Part shown: one piece after another, positions 1 through 7,926 of the stretch
How the letters are laid out: the number at the start of each line of letters is the position of its first letter
Numbering within the stretch: position 1 is the stretch's first letter
From: Acetivibrio sp. MSJd-27
Lineage (GTDB): Bacteria > Bacillota > Clostridia > UMGS1840 > HGM11507
Assembly: GCF_018918095.1 (NCBI RefSeq)
Contig: NZ_JAHLPV010000006.1
Span: 55,088 to 119,087, forward strand
DNA: 64,000 nt
Direction of reading: 5' to 3'
Notes under the pieces: generated by a model
The model's input: only the letters and a program-made list of their open reading frames with translations
Told to the model about the DNA's origin: nothing
The model's database searches: none
Program-made: the position numbers and the translations under genes

Positions 1-895
1 GAAAAGTTACATTTTCATAGGACTTTGTGCTCAGTTTCAATTTTGTTTCCAAACAAAGCTGGCGTTTTTGCCCCTCTTCGTCCTCCTGTGCAAAGTACTG
101 AAGATCTGCTACGACAAAATCAGTATCGCACTCGCAGTTTTCCTGCATACCTTCCACATCCAAAATTTCAGTAAAGGGAATTTCATGCTCCATATACTGC
201 AGTCCTGTATCTTCAATATCACCGTTATATAGCGTTGCAACACTGAGTTCTCCTTTTACCACAATTTTATTATTGATCGGTTTTACTTCTTTGTTGGCCA
301 ATTTGACATCAACTTTTAAAATATCTGAAATAGATGGTTTTCCCATGGGGACTTCCAGATCTTCCCGCAATACAATTTCATTTTGCCCTTCACATACTGT
401 TTTATAGGTTTTCAGTTCCTTAGATAATGTTTGGATGTTTTCATCCTCCATTTCACAGACAAATTCCATTTCACTCTGATCCTGTACACAGGCATCCAGA
501 GATATGGTAGATGCAAAATTTATTTTTCTGCTGTTGATTACATTGGTGCTGGAAGAACTGACAGAAGCGTCCAAAGCAAGATCCATATTTTGTCGAAGCC
601 CTTTTAATTCCATTACGTGTGAAAAATTCTGAGAAGTTTCAATTGATTTTACAGAAGGGCTTTCCTCCTCCGCTGAAATGTAAAGAATATTGAGCTTTAA
701 CACTCCGTTTACTACAGCCCGATCCTGCATCACTTCACAGCTGGTGATATCCGCATAGGTATCCGTTTTTAAAACCGAACCGATATCCGGTTTGGAATCC
801 GGCACGATGATGTCCCATTCACAGATAACATTATTGGAATCCACCGCGATTGTTTTTGATGTTTTCATACTTTCAGAAGAAATTACTGCACTCAT
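1..895 (-). CDS. SipL-like DUF3794 (SPND) spore protein, C-terminal part cut off by the window edge
   Basis: An open frame runs on the minus strand from an ATG at 895 to base 1 without a stop, so about 298 N-terminal residues are present. Translation by eye gives a DUF3794/SPND domain near residues 24-120 (core WDIIVPDSKPDIGSVL) and a second copy starting near residue 170 (EIVLREDLEVP then PSISDILKVDVK). Known proteins of this build carry several SPND domains and usually a C-terminal LysM; SipL of Clostridioides difficile binds SpoIVA during coat assembly on the forespore. The start is supported by GGAG five bases upstream. A SigE-like promoter lies about 100 bp upstream. Family assignment is firm; the role as a SipL orthologue is inferred, because the LysM part is outside the window. 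Confidence 0.8.
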   Translation of the reverse strand, partial: MSAVISSESMKTSKTIAVDSNNVICEWDIIVPDSKPDIGSVLKTDTYADITSCEVMQDRAVVNGVLKLNILYISAEEESPSVKSIETSQNFSHVMELKGLRQNMDLALDASVSSSSTNVINSRKINFASTISLDACVQDQSEMEFVCEMEDENIQTLSKELKTYKTVCEGQNEIVLREDLEVPMGKPSISDILKVDVKLANKEVKPINNKIVVKGELSVATLYNGDIEDTGLQYMEHEIPFTEILDVEGMQENCECDTDFVVADLQYFAQEDEEGQKRQLCLETKLKLSTKSYENVTF

Positions 896-997
896 TTTTT
901 ACTCCATTCTGCCGCTGTGCGCCGGCTTTTCATAACAGCTTCCGCCCCCGCACAGGTTCATAAGATTTCAACGGAAGCACCAACCTTTTTCTTATAG

Positions 998-1028
998 AAT
1001 AGGTATGCTGTCCGCAACGAAAATATGA
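998..1028 (-). promoter_or_regulatory. SigE-like sporulation promoter for the DUF3794 gene
   Basis: Read on the minus strand, TCATATT (1028-1022), a 14-bp spacer and CATACCTATT (1007-998) fit the mother-cell SigE pattern (KMATATT, N14-15, CATACANT) with about one mismatch. It sits about 100 bp upstream of the SipL-like gene, whose C. difficile counterpart is SigE dependent. No SigA -10 was seen nearby on this strand. Confidence 0.5.
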
Positions 1029-1075
1029 CAGTAAGAAAAAGAAGAAAAAATACTCTTTTTTCCTTATGCAAATTG

Positions 1076-1084
1076 TGGTATAAT
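1076..1084 (+). promoter_or_regulatory. Extended -10 promoter upstream of the acyltransferase gene
   Basis: TGG-TATAAT gives a TG-n extended -10 with a perfect hexamer at 1079-1084; the -35 position is only T-rich. The predicted start near 1091 lies just before the perfect 14-bp palindrome GATGTCTAGACATC (1107-1120). Within the 896-1205 gap these are the only elements seen on the plus strand. Confidence 0.5.
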
Positions 1085-1205
1085 ATGTGCAAGGCATCTT
1101 ATATAGGATGTCTAGACATCTCATACGGAATAAATCCGGATACTGAAATTGGATATTATGCCATTAAAGGTACATAAGAATTATATAAAGAAGGAGGGAA
1201 TAGAA

Positions 1206-2480
1206 TTGGACACATACTATATGCTTGATAATGCGGCGAAGCTATTCCCAGCCGTGGCGAATTCATCAAACAGTGCTACTTTCCGTGTATCGATTATCCT
1301 CAAAGAGAGAATCGATCCCGCATTGCTGCAAAATGCGGTTGATATATCAGTAAAGCGTTTTCCTATGCTATGTGTCAAAATTCGCAAAGGACTATTTTGG
1401 AATTTTTTTGATGAAAATAAGATGATTCTGTTGGTACAGAAGGAAAGCAAATATCCCTGTCATGATATACATCCGCATCAAAATCATGGACACTTTCTGA
1501 GAGTACTGTATTTTCAGAAACGAATTTCCCTAGAGGTGTTTCATGCCTTAACCGACGGAACAGGGGCTTTAGAATTTTTGAAAACAATCGTATACGAGTA
1601 TCTTATTCTCAGCGGCAGAAAAATAGAAGCGCAGAACTTAATCCGTCTGCCGGAAAGTATGATAAGCAAATATGAAATGGAAGACAGCTATTTAAAATAT
1701 GATCGGGGCATTAAGTATTCCAAAGAAGAGAAGCTAAAAAAAGCTTTTCGTATTGAAGGGACACCGTTAGAACCTTTTGGTCATAATGTTATACAGGGTG
1801 TTTTGTCTGCTTCCGGAATGAATCAAGCCGCGAAACAGAAGAATGCAACCATAACGGAATATCTGGTGGCGCTCTTTCTGTATTCTATCTATGCTCAAAA
1901 CATGAGATATGGTATTTATCATGATATTATTACAATTGCTGTGCCGGTTAATTTGAGAAAGAAATTTCCATCCAAAACCCTGCGTAACTTTTTTTGCGTC
2001 ATTTATATCAGCGTTCCGGCAAGACAGGAATTGAATTTTGAAAAAATTTTAGCGGAAGTTGTCTGCCAAATGAAAGAAAAAACAAAGCAGGAATTTTTAG
2101 AACGGGCGATAGCAGAAAACGTCCGACTGGAAAAAAATTTAATGGTAAAATTTGTGCCCTTATTTATTAAGCAATTTATATTGAAGCTATCTTTTAAAAA
2201 TCGAGCAGAAAAGCGAAGAACAGCAACATTGACAAATTTGGGGAATATTTTAGTTCCAGAAGAGATGAAAAAGGATATTGATTTTGGAGAGGCTATTTTA
2301 TATCCTACTATAAACAGTCCTGTAAATTGCAGTATTCTTTCTATGAATGACAAATTGAATATCACGTTTACCCGCAATATCGCTGAAACGGATATCATTC
2401 GATACTTTTTTCGCTTTCTTGCCGATGAGACAGGATTGGATATTACGGTGTATTCTAATGATTGGGGGATGGAAGAGTGA
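1206..2480 (+). CDS. Condensation-fold acyltransferase (alcohol acetyltransferase-like)
   Basis: About 424 residues. The protein carries HALTDGTG near residue 113, the HxxxDG catalytic signature shared by CoA-dependent acyltransferases, NRPS condensation domains and wax-ester/alcohol acetyltransferases. A second block (PVNLRKKFPSKTLRNFF, near residue 255) resembles the conserved region after the catalytic loop. I chose the TTG at 1206 because AGGAGG (1192-1197) lies eight bases before it; a longer frame from 1149 has no such site. The stop overlaps the next gene's start (GTGA), so both are probably translationally coupled. Substrate unknown; clostridial relatives next to DUF6320 genes are usually just called alcohol acetyltransferase. 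Soluble, no signal peptide seen. Confidence 0.75.
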   Translation: MDTYYMLDNAAKLFPAVANSSNSATFRVSIILKERIDPALLQNAVDISVKRFPMLCVKIRKGLFWNFFDENKMILLVQKESKYPCHDIHPHQNHGHFLRVLYFQKRISLEVFHALTDGTGALEFLKTIVYEYLILSGRKIEAQNLIRLPESMISKYEMEDSYLKYDRGIKYSKEEKLKKAFRIEGTPLEPFGHNVIQGVLSASGMNQAAKQKNATITEYLVALFLYSIYAQNMRYGIYHDIITIAVPVNLRKKFPSKTLRNFFCVIYISVPARQELNFEKILAEVVCQMKEKTKQEFLERAIAENVRLEKNLMVKFVPLFIKQFILKLSFKNRAEKRRTATLTNLGNILVPEEMKKDIDFGEAILYPTINSPVNCSILSMNDKLNITFTRNIAETDIIRYFFRFLADETGLDITVYSNDWGMEE

Positions 2481-3157
2481 ATCGTTGTGGCAATTGTCAT
2501 GTGTTTGTATCAGAAAATTTGGCAAGCTGTCCTTTATGCCACCAGAAAATGAGGAAAGAGCAAGACAGGGAGGAACGCTGGTATCCTGATTATGAAACGC
2601 CCCGCTTAAAGAAAATGCAGCGCCTATCATACAGAATCTGTCTTTTTCTCTCGATAGCGCTCTGCTTGATCAGTGGCTTTGTCAATCTTCTAACCTATGA
2701 ACAGGCCAGACATAAACTTTGGTTTCTCTATGTGGTGGCAGCGGTTCTTTATCTATGGCTTTTGATTGGCAATACCATCTTATCCGCTTCGCGAAAAGGG
2801 GCGAAGCTTATTTTACAGACAGTTGGTATTTCTTTGTTACTATATATTATTGATGCCAATTCAGGCTATCATCGATGGTCGTTAAACTGGGCGATTCCTT
2901 TTTTGCTCACAGCATCTATCCTTTCCATGATGACAGCCTTTTTTTCGAGAAAAAAGATGTGGAACGAATATATCGGCTATGCGATTGCTATGACAGCTAT
3001 GGGTTTTCTTCCGGTATTACTATTCGTATGTAAAGTCACCAAAATACTTTGGCCCAGCGCAGTATGTGCTCTGAGCGCTGTTCTTTCTTTGATTGCGATG
3101 TTTGTCTTTTCCAGCAAACAGCTGAAAAAAGATTTGAAACATCGGTTTCATTATTAA
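2477..3157 (+). CDS. DUF6320-type zinc-ribbon multi-pass membrane protein
   Basis: About 226 residues. The N terminus holds a zinc ribbon of two CxxC pairs (Cys4, Cys7, Cys18, Cys21), followed by a charged linker and about six hydrophobic segments from residue 50 to the C terminus. This matches the DUF6320 layout. The start is taken as GTG 2477, overlapping the stop of the upstream acyltransferase as GTGA, with a G-rich Shine-Dalgarno at 2464-2468; a TTG at 2462 in frame is possible. Function is not known. The overlap with the acyltransferase suggests the two act together, perhaps with the membrane protein presenting or accepting an acyl group; that is inference from gene order only. Confidence 0.75.
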   Translation: MNRCGNCHVFVSENLASCPLCHQKMRKEQDREERWYPDYETPRLKKMQRLSYRICLFLSIALCLISGFVNLLTYEQARHKLWFLYVVAAVLYLWLLIGNTILSASRKGAKLILQTVGISLLLYIIDANSGYHRWSLNWAIPFLLTASILSMMTAFFSRKKMWNEYIGYAIAMTAMGFLPVLLFVCKVTKILWPSAVCALSAVLSLIAMFVFSSKQLKKDLKHRFHY

Positions 3158-3194
3158 ATTAATAGCCTTTAGGTCGGAGAAACGGAGTATCAAT

Positions 3195-3671
3195 ATGCTT
3201 TTTGTATTTATCATTCTTACAGTTTGCGTAATTAGTGATTTCTTTTCCAAAATGCTTGCTTACCATATGTTTCGTTTGGAAGAAATTCCTGTTATTAAGG
3301 ACGTTTTGTATTTTACATACGTTGAAAATAGAGGAGCTGCTTTTGGCATACTGCAAAATCACCGCTGGATTTTTATTACTGTTACGATACTGGCAATGAT
3401 TGCGATTATTGTTTATATTGCCTGGAAAGAACCCAAAAATAAAATGCTGCTTGTATCGCTGGCCTTGATTCTGGGGGGCGGAATCGGCAATCTGATTGAT
3501 CGTATCAGTCTTTCCTATGTTATTGATTTCATTGATGTGCGGCTGATTCATTTTCCCGTGTTTAATATAGCGGATATCTGTGTTGTCTGCGGATGCATTT
3601 TACTCTGTATATATATACTATTTTTTGACGGAAAGAACGGAGAAACAGAAGATGGAAATCTTAACGCTTGA
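3195..3671 (+). CDS. lspA: Lipoprotein signal peptidase (signal peptidase II)
   Basis: 158 residues with four membrane segments. The family motifs NRGAAFG (45-51), GGGIGNLIDR (94-103) and FNIAD (123-127) are present, supplying the catalytic aspartates Asp102 and Asp127. The enzyme sits in the cytoplasmic membrane and removes signal peptides from diacylglyceryl-modified prolipoproteins; the cyclophilin lipoprotein at 29687-30319 would be one substrate. GGAG stands eight bases before the ATG. The gene overlaps the following pseudouridine synthase by 20 bp, the usual lspA-rluD order in Firmicutes. Confidence 0.96.
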   Translation: MLFVFIILTVCVISDFFSKMLAYHMFRLEEIPVIKDVLYFTYVENRGAAFGILQNHRWIFITVTILAMIAIIVYIAWKEPKNKMLLVSLALILGGGIGNLIDRISLSYVIDFIDVRLIHFPVFNIADICVVCGCILLCIYILFFDGKNGETEDGNLNA

Positions 3672-4584
3672 AAAGGTGTCAAAGCAAAATGAGAAATGCA
3701 GAATAGACAAATATCTGGCAGAGCAGATTACCGATCTCACCCGGAGCCATATTCAGAAATTGATCGAGGAGGAGGAAGTTTTTGTAAACGGAAAAGCGGT
3801 AAAATCAAACTATAAACTGCGGGAGTCAGATGAAATTACGGTACACTTGCCTGTTCCCAAGGTGCTTGCCGCAAAGGCAGAGGAGATTCCGCTTGACATT
3901 GTCTATGAGGATGACAGCCTGCTGGTTGTCAATAAGCCACAGGGCATGGTAGTGCATCCGGCTTACGGCAATTTTGAAGGCACACTGGTCAATGCCTTGA
4001 TGGGGCATTGCAGGGAGTCGCTTTCCCAGATCAATGGGATTATCAGGCCGGGTATTGTTCATCGTATCGATAAGGATACCAGTGGGCTTTTACTAATCGC
4101 GAAGGACAATGAAACGCATTTGTCTTTGGCACAGCAGATTAAGGACCACAGTGTAAACCGAAGGTATATGGCTGTTACCATTGGGGTTGTAAAAGAGGAA
4201 GAGGGAACGGTAAATGCACCGATTGGGCGTGATCCGAAAAATCGAAAAAAGATGGCGATTGTCTATCAAAATTCAAAAGAGGCCATAACTCATTACAGAG
4301 TAATGGAGCGCTTTGAAGGGTACACTCTGATTGAATGTAAATTGGAAACCGGCAGAACGCATCAAATTCGAGTGCATATGGCCTCTTTAAACAAGCCAAT
4401 TCTCGGAGACCCGGTATATGGTCCCAAAAATAATAAACGGTTTCCTCATCTGATTGGGCAGCTGCTTCACGCCTATCAAATTGGATTTATCCATCCGAAA
4501 ACAGGGGAGTATATGGAATTTTCCAAAGAGCCGCCGGAACTATTTCAACAGGTTTTAGAAAAACTGAGAAATATCACAAAATAA
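3652..4584 (+). CDS. RluA/RluD-family pseudouridine synthase
   Basis: About 310 residues. An S4 RNA-binding domain occupies roughly residues 14-65 (RIDKYLAEQ, then RSHIQKLIEEEEVFVNG), followed by the RluA catalytic domain. The signature HRIDKDTSGLLL near residue 138 supplies the catalytic aspartate (about Asp140), and GRTHQIRVHM is the second conserved block. The family isomerises uridines of 23S rRNA; RluD-type members modify helix 69, but the exact target cannot be told from sequence. I start at ATG 3652, inside the end of lspA and preceded by ACGGAG, because residues encoded upstream are lspA read in another frame and do not resemble the family. Confidence 0.92.
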   Translation: MEILTLEKVSKQNEKCRIDKYLAEQITDLTRSHIQKLIEEEEVFVNGKAVKSNYKLRESDEITVHLPVPKVLAAKAEEIPLDIVYEDDSLLVVNKPQGMVVHPAYGNFEGTLVNALMGHCRESLSQINGIIRPGIVHRIDKDTSGLLLIAKDNETHLSLAQQIKDHSVNRRYMAVTIGVVKEEEGTVNAPIGRDPKNRKKMAIVYQNSKEAITHYRVMERFEGYTLIECKLETGRTHQIRVHMASLNKPILGDPVYGPKNNKRFPHLIGQLLHAYQIGFIHPKTGEYMEFSKEPPELFQQVLEKLRNITK

Positions 4585-4764
4585 TAGATTGCGGAAAAAT
4601 GAAATGGAAACGTTTTTAAATGAAGCATCTACAATTCGTTTGCTTCGAAATTGCTTTCCAGTCTTGAAAAATAATCGTAAAAACATCACTGCGAGGTTAT
4701 AAAAATGATGCTTCCAGAAAATTCATTCCTGAATGTGATAACATAAAAGAAAAGGAGTTTACTT

Positions 4765-4845
4765 ATGAGGATGGCGAAATCGCAGAAATTTACTGAACAA
4801 ATATTGGGGGGAAATTTTTTATATAAAAATTTGAATTTTTTGTAG
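4765..4845 (+). CDS. Possible 26-residue small ORF upstream of the pyr promoter
   Basis: ATG 4765 is preceded by AAAAGGAG with eight bases spacing and opens a frame of 26 codons ending in TAG at 4843-4845, which touches the -35 of the pyr promoter. The peptide starts MRMAKSQKFTEQ and is rich in Asn, Phe and Leu; no family is recognised. It is the only translated-looking element in the 4585-4842 part of the gap, which otherwise shows only a short inverted repeat (GAAGCA/TGCTTC near 4621-4645). The frame may be chance. Confidence 0.3.
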   Translation: MRMAKSQKFTEQILGGNFLYKNLNFL

Positions 4846-4871
4846 ACAAATTGCAAAGTTTCCTGTATAAT
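4843..4871 (+). promoter_or_regulatory. SigA promoter of the pyr operon
   Basis: TAGACA (4843-4848), a 17-bp spacer and TATAAT (4866-4871). Transcription would begin near 4878, giving a leader of about 170 nt that contains the PyrR-binding loop and a terminator before pyrR. Confidence 0.75.
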
Positions 4872-4892
4872 AAAGAAAATATGAAAAAAGTT

Positions 4893-5017
4893 CCTTTAAA
4901 TTAGTCCTGTGAGGCTGGTAAGGTATTATATTTAAGTCCTTGGCATAACTGAGTCATGCTGTAGGGTTATAAGAGTGTATACACCGTTTATCAGTCTGGA
5001 TAAACGGTTTTTATTTT
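4893..5017 (+). promoter_or_regulatory. PyrR-controlled attenuator of the pyr operon
   Basis: The segment AGTCCTGTGAGGCTGGTAAG (4903-4922) matches the conserved PyrR binding loop (UCCnGnGAGGCUnGnAAGG). Downstream, ACCGTTTATC (4983-4992) and GATAAACGGT (4999-5008) form a perfect 10-bp stem followed by TTTTTATTTT, an intrinsic terminator placed before pyrR. In the known mechanism UMP-bound PyrR holds the loop, lets the terminator form and shuts down the operon; without it an antiterminator forms. Confidence 0.9.
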
Positions 5018-5050
5018 GTCTGAAACAGGACAAGCGGAAAGGGGGATATC

Positions 5051-5587
5051 ATGGGAAAAAAAATTATTTTGGACGCGGCGGCGATGGAGCGGGCAGTGAC
5101 TAGAATTTCCTATGAGATCATTGAGAAAAACAAAGGAATTGAAGATCTGGCGCTCATTGGAATTCAGAGAAGAGGCGTGAGCCTTTCCAAGCGGATTGCG
5201 GAAAAAATAGAAGAGATTGAAGGGAAGCCAGTAGAACGCGGGATATTAGATATTACTTTTTACCGTGACGATTTGAGTCTGTTGAATGAACACCCTGTTT
5301 TAAACGGAACCAACATCGATTTTCAGATTGAAGGAAAAAAAATCGTTCTGGTGGATGATGTGCTTTATACCGGTCGCACAGTGAGGGCTGCTATTGAAGC
5401 GATTATGGATCTGGGAAGGCCAAAATGTATTCAGCTTGCTATCATGGTAGACAGGGGACATAGGGAACTTCCTATCATGGCAGACTATGTGGGAAAGAAT
5501 CTTCCAACTTCCACAAGAGAAGTGGTCAAAGTCCACATTACTGAATTTGACGGAGAAGAGAATATTGTAATTGAGCAAAAAAAATAA
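5051..5587 (+). CDS. pyrR: Bifunctional pyr operon regulator / uracil phosphoribosyltransferase
   Basis: 178 residues, the usual length. The PRPP-binding motif [16 protein letters not shown] spans residues 99-114, and [15 protein letters not shown] (37-51) is the conserved N-terminal block. PyrR binds the leader RNA in response to UMP and promotes termination; it also has weak uracil phosphoribosyltransferase activity. AAAGGGGG precedes the ATG. It is the first gene after the attenuator, so it is autoregulated, and the uracil permease begins 13 bases after its stop. Confidence 0.97.
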   Translation: MGKKIILDAAAMERAVTRISYEIIEKNKGIEDLALIGIQRRGVSLSKRIAEKIEEIEGKPVERGILDITFYRDDLSLLNEHPVLNGTNIDFQIEGKKIVLVDDVLYTGRTVRAAIEAIMDLGRPKCIQLAIMVDRGHRELPIMADYVGKNLPTSTREVVKVHITEFDGEENIVIEQKK

Positions 5588-5600
5588 AAGGAGAAATAAA

Positions 5601-6920
5601 ATGGGGATGAAAACAAATATCGGATCTGAGGGGATCCATGATGCAAGGCAACTTGGTTTGCCTAAAATGCTTATTTTGGGATTGCAGCATGCGTTTGCAA
5701 TGTTCGGCGCAACTGTTTTGGTTCCGCTGCTGACAGGTCTAAGCGTTTCTACGACACTTCTGATGGCCGGTTTAGGAACATTGTTCTTCCATCTGGTTAC
5801 AAAAGGAAAAGTGCCTGCTTTTTTGGGCTCTTCCTTCGCGTTTCTTGGCGGATATGCGGCCATTGCACCAATGCTTGCAGATAATGTGCCGAATAAGGAA
5901 ATGCTTCCATATGCGTGTTTGGGAGTTGCTGCTGCGGGTCTTGTATATCTTATTTTGTCAGCGCTTTTCAAAGTGTTTGGAGTCAACAAAATTATGCGGT
6001 TCTTTCCGCCGGTGGTTACCGCGCCGATTATCATTGCGATCGGTTTAACTTTAGCTCCCAGTGCGATTACTAATTGCCAGCAGAATTGGATTTTGGCTGT
6101 TATTGCATTAGGAACAATCATTGTCTGTAATATCTGGGGAAAAGGCATGGTAAAAATCATCCCGATTATCATAGCGATTGTGGTATCCTATATTGTTGCA
6201 ATATTTATGGGTGAGATTAATTTTACTGCGGTAAAGGAAGCTGCCTGGTTTGGTCTTCCTCTGGATTCCAAAGCATTTGCTTTTAATGCCTTTCAGAATA
6301 GTTCGATGGCAATAACCGCTATCATTGCAATTGTCCCGATTTCTCTGGCTACTATGATGGAACATATCGGTGATATTTCTGCAATTAGCGCCACCTGTAA
6401 CCGTAATTTTCTGGCTGACCCCGGTCTTCATCGTACCTTGCTGGGGGACGGCGTTGCGACAACACTTGCTTCTCTTTTCGGAGGACCTGCAAATACTACA
6501 TATGGAGAAAATACAGGAGTTTTGGCACTGACAAAGGTATATGATCCAAAAGTCATCCGGATTGCCGCCTGTGTAGCAGTAGTATTGTCCTTCTCTCCAA
6601 AGGTTGCTGCAATTATCAGCACCATTCCTTATGCGATTATCGGCGGTATTTCCCTTATCCTATACGGAATGATTTCCGGTATTGGTTTGCGGAGCGTTGT
6701 GGAGAATAAAGTGGATTTTACAAAAAGCCGCAATCTGATTATTGTCGCGGTAATATTGGTTACAGCCCTTGGTTTTGCCGATACTGGACTTACCTTCCAT
6801 ATCGGCTCTGTATCCATTACACTGACAGGACTGGCAATCGCCGCAATTCTTGGGATTGTGCTGAATGCAGCAATCCCGGGCAACGACTACGTATTTATGT
6901 CAGAAGAGAATAAAGACTAA
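5601..6920 (+). CDS. uraA: Uracil permease (nucleobase:cation symporter 2 family)
   Basis: About 439 residues, almost entirely hydrophobic with some 12-14 membrane segments, as in UraA/PyrP. It starts LGLPKMLILGLQHAFAMFGATVLVP, sequence typical of the family, and holds the conserved block PTTYGEN-like NTTYGENTGVLALTKVY (residues about 300-316) that contacts the nucleobase in UraA. It imports uracil across the cytoplasmic membrane, fitting its place directly after pyrR. AAAGGAG lies seven bases before ATG 5601; a frame opening at 5571 inside pyrR is not the start. It shares the PyrR-controlled message. Confidence 0.93.
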   Translation: MGMKTNIGSEGIHDARQLGLPKMLILGLQHAFAMFGATVLVPLLTGLSVSTTLLMAGLGTLFFHLVTKGKVPAFLGSSFAFLGGYAAIAPMLADNVPNKEMLPYACLGVAAAGLVYLILSALFKVFGVNKIMRFFPPVVTAPIIIAIGLTLAPSAITNCQQNWILAVIALGTIIVCNIWGKGMVKIIPIIIAIVVSYIVAIFMGEINFTAVKEAAWFGLPLDSKAFAFNAFQNSSMAITAIIAIVPISLATMMEHIGDISAISATCNRNFLADPGLHRTLLGDGVATTLASLFGGPANTTYGENTGVLALTKVYDPKVIRIAACVAVVLSFSPKVAAIISTIPYAIIGGISLILYGMISGIGLRSVVENKVDFTKSRNLIIVAVILVTALGFADTGLTFHIGSVSITLTGLAIAAILGIVLNAAIPGNDYVFMSEENKD

Positions 6921-6926
6921 TTCAGA

Positions 6927-6974
6927 AAGGGGGGAGAACAACAAAAAACTTTTTGTTGACTTCCTCCTTTTCCA
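6927..6974 (+). promoter_or_regulatory. Long hairpin between uraA and pyrB, possible internal attenuator
   Basis: AAAGGGGGGAG (6927-6937) can pair with CTTCCTCCTTTT (6961-6972) using G-U wobbles, and inside it CAACAAAAA (6940-6948) pairs with TTTTTGTTG (6951-6959). The descending arm ends in TTTT. The hairpin begins seven bases after the uraA stop and ends about 20 bases before the pyrB Shine-Dalgarno. No PyrR loop consensus is visible. It may be a weak terminator or a processing site that changes the uraA:pyrB ratio. Confidence 0.4.
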
Positions 6975-7004
6975 AAAACATTTCGAAACATTGAGGTGAT
7001 TCCT

Positions 7005-7925
7005 ATGACTTTTGAAAAAGACCTCCTTGGGATTAAAAACCTGAGTGTGGACCAAATCAATGAGATTTTAAAAAATGCAAAAATCATGAAGACATTGCTT
7101 CAGCAGAACAATAAGAAAGGACCGCATCTGCAGGGAAAGAGCGTCATTACACTTTTTTACGAGAACAGTACACGGACACGGCTTTCCTTTGAGTTAGCTT
7201 CTAAATATCTGAGTGCAAATGCGGCAAATGTCGCAGTAGCTTCCTCCTCTGTTCAGAAAGGCGAATCCCTGATCGACACAGCCAGAACCATTGACATGAT
7301 GGGAACGGATGTTCTTATCATACGTCATTCATCCGCGGGAGCTCCCCATTTAGTGGCCCAGAATGTTGATGCTTCTGTCATCAATGCAGGAGATGGAATG
7401 AATGAGCATCCCACACAAGCACTTCTGGACGCTTTCACCATGGTAGAGAAAAAAGGAAAGCTGGAAGGGCTGAAAGTCGCAATTGTAGGTGATATTCTTC
7501 ACAGCAGAGTGGCGAGAAGCAATATCTATCTTCTCAACAAATTCGGAGCTGAAGTTGTTGTGGCGGGACCTTCCACATTGATGCCTTATGAGATTGAAAA
7601 ATTGGGCGTAAAAGCGTATACTGATGTAGAAAAGGCTCTCAAAAATGCAGATGTAGTCATGGGGCTACGCATTCAGCTGGAACGGCAGAAGACAGGTCTT
7701 TTTCCTTCTATTGACGAATATTCTGAAATTTTCGGTGTGAACGATGAAAGACTGAAGCTGGCAAAAGAGGACGCCATTATTATGCATCCGGGGCCGGTCA
7801 ACCGCGGTGTTGAAATTTCATCTTCCCTTTATGACCACGAAAGGTCATTTATTGATGAACAGGTTCAAAATGGTGTAGCCGTCCGCATGGCTGTGCTATA
7901 TCTTTTGACCAGAAAGGAGAAATAG
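7005..7925 (+). CDS. pyrB: Aspartate carbamoyltransferase catalytic chain
   Basis: 306 residues from ATG 7005, chosen because GAGGTGA lies just upstream; GTG 6996 in frame is part of that site. Carbamoyl phosphate is held by STRTRLSF (residues about 55-62) and HPTQALLDAF (near 131-140), both intact. The enzyme transfers the carbamoyl group to aspartate, the first pyrimidine-specific step. No regulatory chain (pyrI) is present in this operon, as in Bacillus, so control would rest on PyrR rather than on CTP feedback through PyrI. Confidence 0.97.
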   Translation: MTFEKDLLGIKNLSVDQINEILKNAKIMKTLLQQNNKKGPHLQGKSVITLFYENSTRTRLSFELASKYLSANAANVAVASSSVQKGESLIDTARTIDMMGTDVLIIRHSSAGAPHLVAQNVDASVINAGDGMNEHPTQALLDAFTMVEKKGKLEGLKVAIVGDILHSRVARSNIYLLNKFGAEVVVAGPSTLMPYEIEKLGVKAYTDVEKALKNADVVMGLRIQLERQKTGLFPSIDEYSEIFGVNDERLKLAKEDAIIMHPGPVNRGVEISSSLYDHERSFIDEQVQNGVAVRMAVLYLLTRKEK

Positions 7926-7926
7926 C

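Noticed and set aside
930..1124. 64-residue minus-strand frame between the DUF3794 and acyltransferase genes
   Set aside because: Low-complexity Phe/Tyr-rich translation, no ribosome site, covers the promoter area.
1217..2630. Several long minus-strand frames antisense to the acyltransferase and DUF6320 genes
   Set aside because: Shadows of AT-rich coding sequence; no family resemblance and no ribosome sites.
5300..6172. 290-residue minus-strand frame antisense to pyrR/uraA
   Set aside because: It mirrors the hydrophobic permease codons; the plus-strand genes are unambiguous.
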